This document shows positions 32,897-44,966 of a DNA stretch of 64,000 nt, one piece after another; the stretch's first letter is position 1; each line of letters starts with the position of its first letter. Both the position numbers and the translations under genes were made by a program. The notes beneath the pieces are model-generated. The model saw nothing but the letters and a program-made list of their open reading frames with translations. It did no database searches and was not told the DNA's origin. This DNA comes from Pisaster brevispinus (lineage: Eukaryota; Echinodermata; Asteroidea; Forcipulatida; Asteriidae), in contig JAMKCF010000001.1 in NCBI GenBank assembly GCA_023634235.1, positions 8,682,758-8,746,757 of the forward strand, written 5' to 3'.

Positions 32897-33732
32897 TTCA
32901 CATTTAGCAAAGTATGTTGATTTGTCCCCCCCGCTGTGGCTGCTCTTCCTTATGGGGCGCGCTTCACGCGTTTGGCAATATTTTCTAAGGAAGTGGACTG
33001 CCACTGCTTTGGGTCAAACAAATTAATGGGGATTTGTCTGAAATGTTAACGTTGTAATGTTTATTTGGTAACACTAGCACCCTCTTGTTCAGGTGGGGCT
33101 AGTTCATGTAATCCAACCGCATGTGCCAGCGGTGGAATCACTTTAAACATTGTATGATTATGTTTTTATAGCATTGATTTTAGAAACACTGCTGTTAGTG
33201 TTTTAGAGGGGCGGGCAAGCTGCCACCTCTGTTATCGACAATAAGTCTGGTAGGCTTTTATCTCATTATTTTAAAACACTGTTGTTTAATTAGTGTTATA
33301 TATAGAGGCTGGGCAAGCTGCCCCTCATTGTATCTATGGCAAGCTGCCAAGTACACTGCTGTTTAGTTAGTGTTATATATAGAGGCTGGGCAAGCTGCCC
33401 CCTCATTTTATCTATGGCAAGCTGCCAAGTAATCCGGGCCCGGTACATTTTGATGGGCAAGCTGCCCTTGGGCGTTTGCCCTTCATTAAGTCATGATTAT
33501 GTCATGAGTTTAATAAGTATTGCATTTTATTGTATTCTCGTACATGTTTACCAAACTGGTATATGACCAGATATTGTTGGTAATAAAAGCAGTTGAAGCT
33601 GCGCCAAAAGTCAAGTAATGTTTTTGTTATTATATTATTTTGGGGTGTCGTCTGAGAATAATCATTGTTATTATTGTTATATTAAAATTTGTAATCCGTT
33701 TTTTTTTTTAAATAACATATGAACCACAGATC
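32897..33732 (+). repeat. Noncoding tail of the Ngaro element with GGGCAAGCTGCC hairpin words
   Basis: GGCAAGCTGCC occurs about six times between 33213 and 33467, usually flanked by G and C so that it can fold as GGGCA-AGC-TGCCC. A block of about 85 bp (from TGTTATATATAGAGGC) is present twice here and once in the second copy. The unit ends AACATATGAACCACAGATC. Confidence 0.7.
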
Positions 33733-33750
33733 AAGCCAGGACCAAGCCAG

Positions 33751-34548
33751 GTGATAACTTATTTAGGGCTTGAAATAGACACTATCCAGCAGCTAGTAAG
33801 GGTGCCTGCCGTTAAAGTACTGGCACTCCGCCAGCAAATTAATAGGTTTTTAGGGAAGAGTAAACTGTCACTGAGGGAAATCCAGTCCCTGGTCGGGTCC
33901 CTTAACTTCGTATGCAGGGCGGTTGCACCCGGTAGGGCTTTTACACGTCGTTTAATCGGCCTTACGCTGGGTTTGCGTAAACCACATCACAAAGTCCGCA
34001 TCTCTGCTGGTGCAAAAATGGACCTAGTCATGTGGCTGGAATTTTTGGGCAATTTTAATGGCGTCTCCCCATTTCTACACCGTCAGTGGCAGAGCAATGA
34101 GGGTATTGACTTGTTCACCGATGCAGCTGCCATCATTGGTTTTTGGGGCTACTTTAATGGTAAATGGTTTCATGCTAAGTGGTCCCCAGAATTGTTAGCA
34201 CTGTCACCATCCATCGCTTTCTTAGAGTTTTATCCGTTAGTTGTTGCTGTGTATTGCTGGGGCGATTTACTGGCGAACCACAAGGTTCGATTTCGTTGTG
34301 ACAACAGTGCTGTCGTACACATCATTAATAAGCAGACTTCACGTTGCGATATGATAATGCATTTGGTTCGGTTATTTGTGTGTCGATGTTTGCGGTGCAA
34401 TATCGCGTTCAAGGCAATTCATGTACCTGGGGTGCGAAATGATATTGCTGATTCCCTTTCACGTTTCCAGGTCGACCGTTTTCGGATGGCAGCGCCGCGA
34501 GCAGAATTAACCATGACACCTCTTCCAAACCTGCCGCCAATGTGGTAG
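33751..34548 (+). pseudogene. Partial RT thumb and RNase H, second Ngaro copy
   Basis: Starts mid-protein (ITYLGLEIDTIQQLVRVP), lacking all catalytic RT motifs. RNase H is complete and near-identical to the long copy, with one visible change (CDMIMHL for CEMIMHL). Confidence 0.85.
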
Positions 34549-35483
34549 AAGGTGAGATTTCCCGCTTGTTAATTGCCGCTTTGGCGCCCAATACTCATAA
34601 GACATATCAGGTTGGCTGGCGTGCGTTTTGTCAATTTAAACAACTGAGCGGCGCATACGATTTTGTTTCCCCTGCGTCGGTGCAGGACGTTCGTGAGTTT
34701 GTGGCCTCGTTGTCAATACAGAATTTGGCTCCAGCTACCATTGCCACGTATGTTTCTGGGGTGGGCTATGTTCACAAGTTGCGTGGTTGGCCGGATCCTA
34801 CCAGAGATTTTTTGTTGTAAGTGACTGGAGGGTTGTCGGAGGCTTTCTGGGGCGGCAGATCAACGTTTGCCAATAACGTTGCCTCTGTTGTCAATTTTAT
34901 TGCAGGCCCTCCCTCATAACTGCTCCTCATCTTTCGAGGCTTTACTTTTCAGGGCAGTAATGTTAAGTGCATTTTTTGGTTTTATGCGCATTGGCGAGTT
35001 TGCTGCAGTCTCCCGTACCCGCTTACAGCAATCGCTGCTCTTGTTTTCTGATATTTGTTTTTGTGATGTGGGGAAGGCGTCCGCTTCAGTGCTTATCTCT
35101 TTCCGTTACACTAAGACCAACAAGTCCGGTATTCCTCAGCAGATTCGTCTGGCGTGTAACGATGAGAAGCTGCTTTGCCCGGTAAAGAGGCATTATCAGA
35201 ATTTGCGGCAATTCGACCGTTGTCACATGGTGGTTTTTTCTGCCATTTTAATGGCGACCCCCTTACGCAATTTCAATTTAATGTCATGCTTCGAAAGCTA
35301 TTGCATTTTTCCGGTTTGGGTGGGGTAAAGTTTACAGCGCATTCTTTTCGTATTGGGGCGGCTACCACTGCTGCGGCAGCTGGTATCCCCCGGGCGGACA
35401 TTCAATCCATGGGTCGTTGGCGGTCGGATGCCGTGAACAGTTATATTCGCCCTGCGGCAATATGCCATTTTCCGGTTGTGTAA
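34542..35483 (+). pseudogene. Tyrosine recombinase, second Ngaro copy, frameshifted
   Basis: The same domain layout and the same two frameshifts as in the long copy (near 34818 and 35184), but without the extra T. The final segment HSFRIGAATTAAAAGIP through SYIRP is therefore in one frame with SHGGFFCHFNGDPLTQF. Confidence 0.8.
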
Positions 35484-35511
35484 TCGACGATAGACAAATA
35501 GTCTGGCTTGC

Positions 35512-36096
35512 TTGTTTTTATACCGTTTGTCATGTGTTTCGACAGTAGGTGTTTGGATTGTGGGCGACTCTATCGTGCGCAGAGCGTCCCAGGGGCTCGG
35601 TTGCCGGCCGGAGGTTCATTGGAATGGTTTTGGAGGCGCCCGTTATCCTGATGTCCATAAGCTGTTGGACATTCTCAATTCTCGGTGGCCGTCTCCCCGG
35701 TTAATAATAGTGCATTTGGGCACCAATGATTTAGTTGTAACAGATTCTTTCTGCATGCGGCAGGGAATTTCCATTTGTATGCAAGTATGCCGTGAGCGGT
35801 TTCCGGCCGCCGTATTAGTCTGGTCAGATATACTACCCCGAGCTTGTTATTTTGGCGCATTCTCTCAGCGCAATTTGGAAATGAAGCGACGGGCAATCAA
35901 TCGGTGGGCGCGATCCTTTAGCGGACGCATTGGGGCTGCTGTCCTCCACCATCCGCAATTTAAGTGGTCAGATTTCTCCTTATTCAGGTTTGATGGTGTT
36001 CATTTATCCCATGTTGGGAACAGGTTTTTTCTAGACAACCTCCGCTCTTGCATAGAGGAGGTGTTTACATGCCTAGGGCATTCCGCCTCCCAGTAG
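35512..36096 (+). CDS. SGNH hydrolase, second Ngaro copy
   Basis: Near-identical to 32280-32896, with GDSIVRRA, LGTNDL and DGVHLSHVGN all present. It differs by ISICMQV for ISIFMQV and STVGVW for STGGVW. A small deletion upstream removes the phrase IYRL-coding TATA bases. Confidence 0.85.
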   Translation: MFLYRLSCVSTVGVWIVGDSIVRRASQGLGCRPEVHWNGFGGARYPDVHKLLDILNSRWPSPRLIIVHLGTNDLVVTDSFCMRQGISICMQVCRERFPAAVLVWSDILPRACYFGAFSQRNLEMKRRAINRWARSFSGRIGAAVLHHPQFKWSDFSLFRFDGVHLSHVGNRFFLDNLRSCIEEVFTCLGHSASQ

Positions 36097-36856
36097 TTCA
36101 CATTTAGCAAAGTATGTTGATTTGTCCCCCCCGCTGTGGCTGCTCTTCCTTATGGGGCGCGCTTCACGCGTTTGGCAATATTTTCTAAGGAAGTGGACTG
36201 CCACTGCTTTGGGTCAAACAAATTAATGGGGATTTGTCTGAAATGTTAACGTTGTAATGTTTATTTGGTAACACTAGCACCCTCTTGTTCAGGTGGGGCT
36301 AGTTCATGTAATCCAACCGCATGTGCCAGCGGTGGAATCACTTTAAACATTGTATGATTATGTTTTTATAGCATTGATTTTAGAAACACTGCTGTTAGTG
36401 TTTTAGAGGGGCGGGCAAGCTGCCACCTCTGTTATCGACAATAAGTCTGGTAGGCTTTTATCTCATTATTTTAAAACACTGTTGTTTAATTAGTATTATA
36501 TATAGAGGCTGGGCAAGCTGCCCCCTCATTTTATCTATGGCAAGCTGCCAAGTAATCCGGGCCCGGTACATTTTGATGGGCAAGCTGCCCTTGGGCGTTT
36601 GCCCTTCATTAAGTCATGATTATGTCATGAGTTTAATAAGTATTGCATTTTATTGTATTCTCGTACATGTTTACCAAACTGGTAATTGACCAGATATTGT
36701 TGGTAATAAAAGCAGTTGAAGCTGCGCCAAAAGTCAAGTAATGTTTTTGTTATTATATTATTTTGGGGTGTCGTCTGAGAATAATCATTGTTATTATTGT
36801 TATATTAAAATTTGTAATCCGTTTTTTTTTTATAAATAACATATGAACCACAGATC

Positions 36857-39355
36857 TATCGCACAGGAATATTTGTTCCTGATAAGGGATTAATCCAGTC
36901 ATACATGAACCCACCAAATGTCACAGTTGCTGAAGCTCTGTCACAATCAGATCTGAAACGGATGACTGATATGATTTTCTATAGGTTCTGATGTTTTTGT
37001 AAATTTACAGTATATTGTTAAAGGGGCTGTGTTTTATTGATTACAGTGAGTGTTTAGCTAGATTTAAGAACTGTTTGCACAGTTACTGGACATGTGTGTG
37101 ATGGTGGTTATATCACAGGATAATATTGATGGTGCTGTTTTTGTGATTGCAACGTGCATGAATGCAGTAATTGAGAGTTCATCTTTCCCACCAATCCACA
37201 GGCTGACTATATGATGATTATGACAGAGCCTCTTTGACTGGAAGTAATAAATATAGATATTGGCTGGGGTACTTGAACTTGTTTTTGTTACTACTTAAAA
37301 GTTGCTAGGAGAGTTTCTGTACCAGGACATTATTTTAACAAGTCATAATGACTAAGGAAAGAACATAAGTAGCCATAGGGAGAAGAAAATGTCTTTAAGT
37401 GAGTTTATGCGCTTTTCTAGTGTGAGCTCAGTGTACATTGTACATGTAGGTTATGATTGTTTTGGTGTAATGTAAACAAATGATAATTTGAGATAAATAT
37501 GTACATCTTAAGTTTTGTAAGATTTTACATTAATCATTCGGTTGAACAGTGGTCATATGCACAAGTGACATGTCAAGTTGTCAGTGTGAACATACAATTA
37601 GTGTTTTATTGTATGTTGTGAAGACTGTACAATGTGTCATATCTACTATGAAGTTTAACACAAATTTGTATAAATGTATTGATTTTACAAAAAAGTCAAG
37701 ATATTTGTGTGTGTATGTGTTACAGATTTCACCTATGAAGTGTACAGCAAAATCAAAGCGTCGAGAAATTGAGCTACAGGACACCAAAGAGTCATTCAAA
37801 AAAATAAGAGTGTGAATGCAGAGCGAGATCTGCCTGCTGTTGATTCAACTGTTGTGGTTAAGCACATTGAAAGAAACATTTTCCGTGGGAGAACTTCATT
37901 CAATGCTACATAAAGGACTAGTATTGAGGTTTGTAATTATATCAAACATCTACCTCATGTCATGATTTTTTTCTATAAATATGCTGCATCTTTCATGTAG
38001 CTTAATGTTGTTTGTTGTTTAGTATACATTGTTATATTTTTGGCATGTATGTAAATTTAGATGTAGAATGTTTGTAATGATTTTGTTCTGTATATTACAT
38101 TTTTTGGTTAAAATGTGTTTTTGTTTTTCTTATACAGATGCCTGCAACTGACGAATTGGCTATTGTTGTGAATGGTTTTTGTGAATCGGCCGAGTAAGTG
38201 AAATTAAATTTATACCCAAAGCTGATATTTTTTATATAAATGTATAGTCCAAGTACATGTACATTCAAATAGTTGAATTTCAAGTTTCACAATATGCACT
38301 ATTTAGCAGGCATGTCGTCTGTGTGATTCTGTACTGTATATCAGGGCTCAAATGGTTTGTGGTGTAAATGCATGAACATGCATGAATTTGTTACTCGGAG
38401 TTTGACGTCACCTGAATGAGAAAAAATTAATACAGTAGAACAAAATTCAAATGTTATAACATTTGACATATGAACTGTTCTGATTTTAATAAGGACTGAG
38501 ATAAAAAAGATACAAGATTTAATATGGTGTAAAATGAGGTGGAAACTCAATAGGATAGAAAGATGTTGTCTGAGTGAAAGGCAACAATTTGAGCATAGTG
38601 TTAAAACACAAGAATGCTGGACTTGTCCATTTGTAATGTGCAGGTCTTATGCTTAAATCAGTGAAGCTTGGGCATGACGTAGACTGTACTTTTAAAGTCA
38701 TATTTAAAACAACATTTATTGCAAATCGTCTAGGTTTATGATAGATAGTAATGAGGCTTTAGATGTATTTACAGGTGTACATGTCTTGCCAGAGGTCTTT
38801 GGGGATAACCTGAGTATTTTTGTTGGTGGGATTGGTTTTATGTACATAAATAAATATAAGTTTTGTTATTGAAGTGGAGGCATTACATGTGCATTACAGT
38901 TTTTTCAAAGATATTCTGATCTGCAGCAACCACTTAGTTTTAACATTATGAAAATATGCTGATAAAGTGGTCTTCTTTTGACACATTACAAAGTATAAGA
39001 CAATTTTGTTCGGCTTTTTGGTCACATTATGAGAGCACTCTTGGGGAGATTTTTTCCTTGTAATGAAGATGATCGGAAAGAAGGCTATGGAATGAAACAT
39101 TGGTAAATAAGCTTTTAAAAAGAATTTTCCCAATCTTGTTTGTTTTATCTTTATTGTAAACCCTAAATAAAGCAATATTTCATCCAGAGAGAGGTGATGT
39201 ATGAAAAACTAAATGTGGATGGTGTTGATGATTTGCAGAGATTCATTACTTGTGAAATCACTGTATGTTATGCTGAAATCACACATGAGATCAACAATGT
39301 GGATAAAGTGTAAGTTACATGTAAGTCGTTTTTAAAAGAGATGATCAGCTTGATT
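36857..39355. other. AT-rich sequence, possible small exons but no gene model
   Basis: Immediately after the Ngaro copy an open stretch at 36852-36991 reads GIFVPDKGLIQSYMNPPNVT and ends in TGA; it could be a terminal exon or chance. Two further stretches with good splice borders (38138-38193 and 39188-39309) do not join in phase. None matches a family I know. Confidence 0.3.
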
Positions 39356-39625
39356 GTGTCATGGCCGAGCGGTTAAGATCATCGGACTCGAGCTCTGGTG
39401 TTTCTGATCAGCAGAGTGTGGGTTCGAGTCCCGGTCGTGACACTTGTATCCTTAAGCAAGACACTTAACCATTATTGCTTCGTCCTTTGGATGGGACGTA
39501 AAGCCGAAGGTCCTGTGTGTTGTGTAATGCACGTTAAAGAACCCAGTACACTTATCGCTCAGAGAAGGGGTTTGCCCCGGTGTTTTCTGATATGGTTGGC
39601 TGCAGTTTGCGCCACAGCACCTTGA
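39356..39625 (+). mobile_element. Second SINE with a tRNA-Leu/Ser-like head, different body
   Basis: Positions 39356-39443 fold like a long-variable-arm tRNA: GTGTCAT pairs with GTGACAC, box A is TGGCCGAGCGGTTAAGA and box B GGTTCGAGTCC. The block after the head (TTAAGCAAGACACTTAACC) matches the SINE at 7722. The 3' body (GGGACGTAAAGCCGAAGGTC onward) is unrelated and there is no (ATT)n tail. The 3' end near 39625 is approximate. Confidence 0.75.
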
Positions 39626-41630
39626 TGTGTGAAAAACGTGAGTCTAAATTAAAATCAACCGTTAATGTGTACATTTATGTGATGTATGTAACTATTTATT
39701 GTTGTCAATTTGTGAATAATTAGTATGTTTAATACTTTATATATTTTGAGTAATAGTCCAAGTTATTTGTATCTAGCAGGAGTTGTAAAGAGAAGAGAAG
39801 GAGTAGAACATGTTTGCATCATGAAGCCTCTATGGTAACGGACAGTTAGGTTTTGTATTTGATGAACGAAAGTTGTTTTATTATATAACTGTTTAGAGAG
39901 TTACATGTTTTTTTGAAACAATTTTGATAGTGTATTAAAGTATTTGGTTATAAAGTTTGTTCGTGTAGTGTGATTTATGATGTGATGAGGTACTTTATGT
40001 GATAACAGGGTTGCTTTTGTACCCAATTGTTATACAAAAATATTGAGAAATCATGCTCTTAGTTGTGTTGTTACTGTTATACCTTACTAACGCATGTTAT
40101 AATTAATTTAGTGTTCACTGTATAGCCTGCTCTTAACACAACTTGACTGTTTCTGGTGACTTTTTAACGATGATAAGATAATTTCTGCCATAGAAACATA
40201 AAGATTTGGAAATATCTTAGTTAATTTAAACATTAGCATTTTGTGTGAGAAACTTTTTCAGATTCTGAGGATATTGTAATTGTTATGGCCCATATGGATG
40301 AGACTACTTTATCAGTTATGTTTGGCTGAAAAGATTATTAATGGTTTGATAATCTAATGATCGTGTGTAATTATCTGAGTGAACAATTCATGAACATATG
40401 CACAGGAGAAGATTACATTTACAACATTGTTTATATTTTGGATGATACATAAAAGGAGGACAACAAAATGATATGACTATATCTGTACGATGTGCTTAGA
40501 TCTTTCTTTTAGGGTTATGAACAAAATACATGACAAGTTTTCGATTGTGCAAAATAAGAGGATGGACTGCATTGTGATATTTTGATAGCTTGTCTGTTTG
40601 ATAGATTCATAAATATATGCAGATGGCGGTATATTGGAAAATGTTACCCCCTTCTCACGACAAATTATGTCACTTATAAGCAAAATATTTTGCATTTGTT
40701 GCATATGTTGGAAATAATCTAAAATAATTGCTAAATGAATAAAAACAGTAGCATAGGAATATGTTCAGTAAAATTGGTCTTGATGGTGTTCAATTAAAGA
40801 GGAACAGGGAGTAATGGGATTATAGTGACATTGCATACAATACAAAATTACATGGAGATGGTTAAATCAATACAATTTCTGTAACCAGAAAAAAAGGTAC
40901 CATTACAAACTACCATTCTTAGTTTGCATAAGAAAGGTCTGTGACTGGTTTCATGTTGTTTTTAAAGGTAGAAAAAAAACTCAGCAGTTGTCTGTTTTTA
41001 TTTTCTTATACATCTATTTACATGGTTTCTTTATTTATAAGGTTTTATGAAGGTGTTTTTGTTAGTATAATGGATTCTTGGATTGATATGCTTTCTAAGT
41101 TTTGGGTTGTGATTGGGAATAAATAGTTCAGTTGCATTGTTGAAAATTACGGTTAACAACATTTGAAACTTCAAAGAAGTTTGAAAATTTGTTGATTATA
41201 TTTTAATAAATTACTGTAAAAAAAGTGTAGTTCTTTTTAAATTTTTAGAATGCAGTGTAAGGGGTCTGGCACAAAAGTTAATTCTTAGTTGTAGTGTTTA
41301 CATGGTGAAAGAACGTTTCAAGTTTGCTTTATATGGTATGATCATGGAGTCAGGTGTAAAGTGTTTTTGGATTGTACTGAAATGTTATTTTTGTATACTT
41401 ATGGTTGCATAATAAAGTATGTTTTTTTGTTAGATGTGAAGTGTGATAACTATCAGTTTTATATCATCTATAATTAATTGCTTTTAACTCAATAGCTTCG
41501 AATTATTGGTGGCACGATAGAGTTATGATTACATTCGGTTGGGACCACGATGGTCCCGGAAAATCGATTACGCGCAAGACTTGCTCAGTCTATCCTGTTT
41601 GTAAGTGCAAACTTAACACCCGTGCGTATC
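39626..41630. other. About 2 kb AT-rich sequence, no gene seen
   Basis: Short frames only, no domain and no clear repeat. ATTATTTGTATC and similar words are common, as expected from composition. Confidence 0.4.
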
Positions 41631-41825
41631 CAGGGCCCTATTTCATAAAGTCTGTAAGCACAATCTTGCTTAACACAGAAAAATCCTGCTAAGCAGAAAC
41701 AGGTAACCAGCCAAAATTATATAATGTTAATATTGTTGTGACTGGTCCCCCACTCAATTGTTGCTTAGCAAAGAAATTTACCGAGCAGCATTGTTTGCTT
41801 AACAGCTTTATGAAATTGGGCCCTG
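41631..41825. mobile_element. MITE with CAGGGCCC ends, 195 bp
   Basis: The left end CAGGGCCCTATTTCATAAAG and, from the other strand, the right end CAGGGCCCAATTTCATAAAG match almost perfectly. They continue into TCTGTAAGCA and CTGTTAAGCA. No coding capacity. A diverged relative lies at 6949-7202. Confidence 0.75.
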
Positions 41826-42492
41826 TTCTTAATTGCATACATAAGACGAACGCGTATGGACAGTATGCGCGTTGTTTTCGCTACTGCTGGCTCCAAAGCT
41901 GGCATGCCTTTGTGTGTAATTTACAATGACATTGTTAAGAGTTTGTCTTTAAAACATAAATAATAAATACCTCGGAGAGTTTATGCACTTTGATTGGTCA
42001 AAGAGTGGTCACGAAGTGATATAAAGACCAATTAACTAGCGAATAAATGGCCCCTAATCAAGAGCATATTGCTGTGTAACAGTTTTGTATGCACTGTGCA
42101 TGTTGTGCTGGCAACTATAAAATCAACTGTTTTCTTTGTGCATATTTTTGTTTTCTTATTATTGGCACGGGATGTTGCTGACGTGTGCACGCGCGGTCCA
42201 CCGCGCGTATGCGTCAACTCGCTGACAATGTATCAATTTAAAGCACCTGGTACGAGCATGAAACTAACATAATGCAAAGCATAAAGCCAAAGACCAACCT
42301 AAGTAATTTTCAAAGCTCATAGTCTGGCTTATGAAAGGGCATAAATAGTCAATCATATGTAAGAGATTAGGTGCCGCGCAAACATTTAACAGTCTAAAGA
42401 ATGGCCCTTAAACATGAGTAAACGTTTCTAATAAATATCTGTGAAATAAAACCACAAATTCTGATCAATTTGTACCATTTTTCACCTTTGTT
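41826..42492. other. Stretch without a supportable gene
   Basis: Unassigned sequence with a CG-rich patch around 42180-42215 (GCACGCGCGGTCCACCGCGC). No family match. Confidence 0.35.
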
Positions 42493-42551
42493 GGTGGCTG
42501 GCGGCTGTTAATGGACCTTGCCGCTTGGTCCATTAACAGCGGCCAGCCACC
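42493..42551. repeat. Near-perfect hairpin, 25-bp stem and 9-base loop
   Basis: The arm GGTGGCTGGCGGCTGTTAAT plus GGACC is followed by TTGCCGCTT and then the reverse complement with a single mismatch. It is GC-rich in an AT-rich setting. It could be a hairpin-type MITE core or a structured RNA; nothing here decides. Confidence 0.8.
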
Positions 42552-43395
42552 TACCCGGTTATTACCACGCAGTGAAGACTGGGTCCTCACACTTTTATTC
42601 CCTAATTAACAAGTGCTGAGATGTCCAATTTATTATATAAATCCTTAAAGAAAAATGTAGCCAATGGTTTGCTAATGCGCTTCGCAAGATGAACTAAAGC
42701 CTGCATCCGAAACGGGCGTCTAAAACCATGCACGGTGTATTAATTATTGACGGCATGGCTCAGTTCATACCGCTACAAGTTCGAACACAACACCGTAATG
42801 AACATAATAAAAAGGCGTGCTGGTGCCATGGTTACTGCAGTGTTGTCAATAGTAATAGACATACGTCACGTGTACAATGTACAACGTGTCAATCATCGAC
42901 ATAGCACAACACGATTTACTGGAGAAGTGAATATTTGTTATAAACAAACATCAGGATTGTCTTGAGGATTGATACAGTCTGGTTTACGAGTGCTTCGCAT
43001 TGACTTATTTTGTGTGTGCAAAGACTGAAAGATCGTGTGTGCAAAATACTCCAGGGTTGCAGAAACTAGATTTGAAATATTCTACGATACACGGTAAGAC
43101 ATGAAAGAAGGTAGATGTCTAGTTGAACGAATTTTTGGGGTGTAATGTTATTTAATAATGTGTGAATTATAAATAAAAAATAGTTACTGATCTTATTAGC
43201 ACAGCACAGTAACAGGAAATGTAGCTTATAGTATACTCTTTCTTTTCTTTAAGTTTAACTGCAACCATGGTCTTCATGTTACTAAGAGACCCTTTCACGG
43301 TCTTATGCGCCATCTTGTTCACGGGGCAGATTTGTTTTTTCGAACATGTGTTGCCGTCTGCAACTTGCTATTCGACCTTCACGCACCCATCCGGA
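42552..43395. other. Stretch without a supportable gene
   Basis: Unassigned sequence before the Penelope-like fragment. The frame that starts at 43267 has retroelement character only from about 43396. Confidence 0.35.
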
Positions 43396-44212
43396 CACGT
43401 GCGCGATGGTTTGATCACAGATCTCTTTGTTAAACCCACAGATAAACACCACTATCTCCACTCAACCAGCTGCCATCCCCCGACACTGCAAAACCAGCAT
43501 AGCCTACAGTCAGGCCCTCGGAATCCTATCTGTTCTAATGATTCTGATTTTATCTACCACTTACAGGAACTTAAAAAACACCTCGTCTCCCGGGGTCATA
43601 GCTCCCACTCCCCCCCCATTTGTACAATAACCAGTTCTAACCATCATATTCTTCACACATCAGATCGACCTCAACGTGCTGTACAAGAAGAACCCATAGT
43701 TGCCTACAGACGGCCACCCAGTCTCAGGGATCTCATTGTCCGGGCAGAAGTCCCCCCCCCCCTTTAATGATAATGTTAACCCCCCTTTGCCACAGGGAAC
43801 TTTCAGGTGTTCCGACACCTCCAAATGCATTGTCTGTAGACAACACATCAGAGAATTGGACTCCTTCACCAGCCATACCGGTGGTACCACCCACAGGACA
43901 AGGGGTCATGTCACCTGCACCACCACTAATCTAATCTATTTAATATCTTGCTCAATATATAGGTGAAACGAGAACTACACTCAAGAGACGTTTCTACGGC
44001 CACAGATCCACAGTCAACACCCATAAGCTGGATACACCCATAGGACATCATTTCAATCTTCCCAATCACTCAATTTCTGACATGACTTTACAGGGCATTG
44101 AGGCACTAGGAAACCACAGAGAGATTGTTCGTCTGAGTAGAGAGAAATTATGGATAAGACGTCTCCAGACCATTCAACCCCATGGTCTCAACACCCAAGA
44201 AGGAAATGACTA
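43396..44212 (+). pseudogene. Penelope-like retroelement 3' fragment with GIY-YIG domain
   Basis: The end of a Penelope-type RT region (LFVKPTDKHHYLHSTSCHP, then YHLQELKKHLVSRGH) is followed by the linker with LVRAEVPPP and GTFRCSDTSKCIVC. A GIY-YIG nuclease remnant comes next (ETRTTLKRRFYGHRS, then HHFNLPNHSISDM). At least three changes of frame (near 43490, 43765 and 43960) break it. GIY-YIG nucleases cut the target for these elements. The core RT lies outside or is lost, so the copy is dead. Confidence 0.75.
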
Positions 44213-44640
44213 ATAACTTGTTGTCTTTGCCTTCTCCTTTTCACCACAGATAAGGCCCCCCCCCCCCGTCTGGCTCATTCACCAATTAACCACCTTTCTC
44301 TCCCTCTCCCCATCACTGAATTTGTCCTTTGTGTTTCCCACCTCTTGTGTCAACCATCCCCTTCCCCTATTCCCCCTCCTTTTTGTTACCCTCATTTCTG
44401 TTCAGCCACCTCCTTTCTCTGTGTATTTTCCTCTGCATCATCTATTTCCACTTGACTGCCTTTGTTACTTCAGTAATGTATACATGTACCTGTTTATGTT
44501 TGTAGACTTGTCATTTAGCCTTCGAGAAAGACTCTGCTAGGGTCGAAACGTCAGGCCACTAACTATTTTTTTGCATTTATACCATAGGTCCTTTTGGTTG
44601 GTAAGCAGTTTGCAACAGCTAATTCTATTTTTCAATAAAT
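44213..44640 (+). other. 3' noncoding tail of the Penelope-like fragment
   Basis: C/T-rich sequence followed by AAAGACTCTGCTAGGGTCGA and AACGTCAGGCC, a conserved-looking end of this kind of element. AATAAATAAT follows at about 44635. Confidence 0.45.
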
Positions 44641-44966
44641 AATAGTATATTATAAGTAGCACTCCTACAATGGGTACCCCAGCATGGCACAATTGGCGAA
44701 TAAATATTTAAAATGCACATGAATAATGGAGAAAAAACAGTCTGAAAAAGTGAAATGTATGTTGTGAGGCTTCAAGTAATGATACACAACAAGTTTTGTT
44801 CAAAACAGTAACAGAGGCCTGAGGCATGTGCATAAAATGCACAATCGCCTAGAGTCAAGGGAATTTCAAGGATCAATTTTCTTTCACTGCACATTAACAT
44901 AAATTGTCCTTTATTTGTTAAGTCCAGAAAAAAAATCTCCTTCCATGAATTCTTTTGATTTTTTAG

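Larger units (their letters stand above)
28447..33732 (+). mobile_element. Ngaro/DIRS-type tyrosine-recombinase retrotransposon, long copy
   Basis: In order: a gag-like ORF, RT with RNase H, tyrosine recombinase and an SGNH hydrolase, followed by a noncoding tail rich in GGGCAAGCTGCC words that ends near CATATGAACCACAGATC. This order and the lipase-like last ORF are known for Ngaro elements, a DIRS-order group found in marine invertebrates and fish. No LTRs and no target duplication are seen, as expected for the group. The 5' boundary is not resolved; 28447 is the first ORF start. RT and recombinase frames carry one-base shifts, so the copy is probably inactive. Confidence 0.85.
33739..36856 (+). 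mobile_element. Head-to-tail second copy of the Ngaro element, 3' half only
   Basis: Begins inside the RT (GGACCAAGCCAGGTGATAAC, equal to about 30534 in the long copy), six bases after the end of the long copy. It runs through RNase H, recombinase, hydrolase and tail to the same end word CACAGATC at 36856. The copies differ by a handful of substitutions, a T5/T6 difference and the 85-bp tail block. They share two frameshifts in the recombinase. This fits a local tandem duplication of about 3.1 kb and not an independent insertion. Confidence 0.85.

Noticed and set aside
38138..39309. Two-exon gene from 38138-38193 and 39188-39309
   Set aside because: Both have good splice borders, but joining them leads to an immediate stop, and neither matches a family.
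44515..44565. Hammerhead ribozyme at the end of the Penelope-like tail
   Set aside because: A GTCGAAACGTC core-like word is present, but no CTGATGA box with proper helices could be placed.
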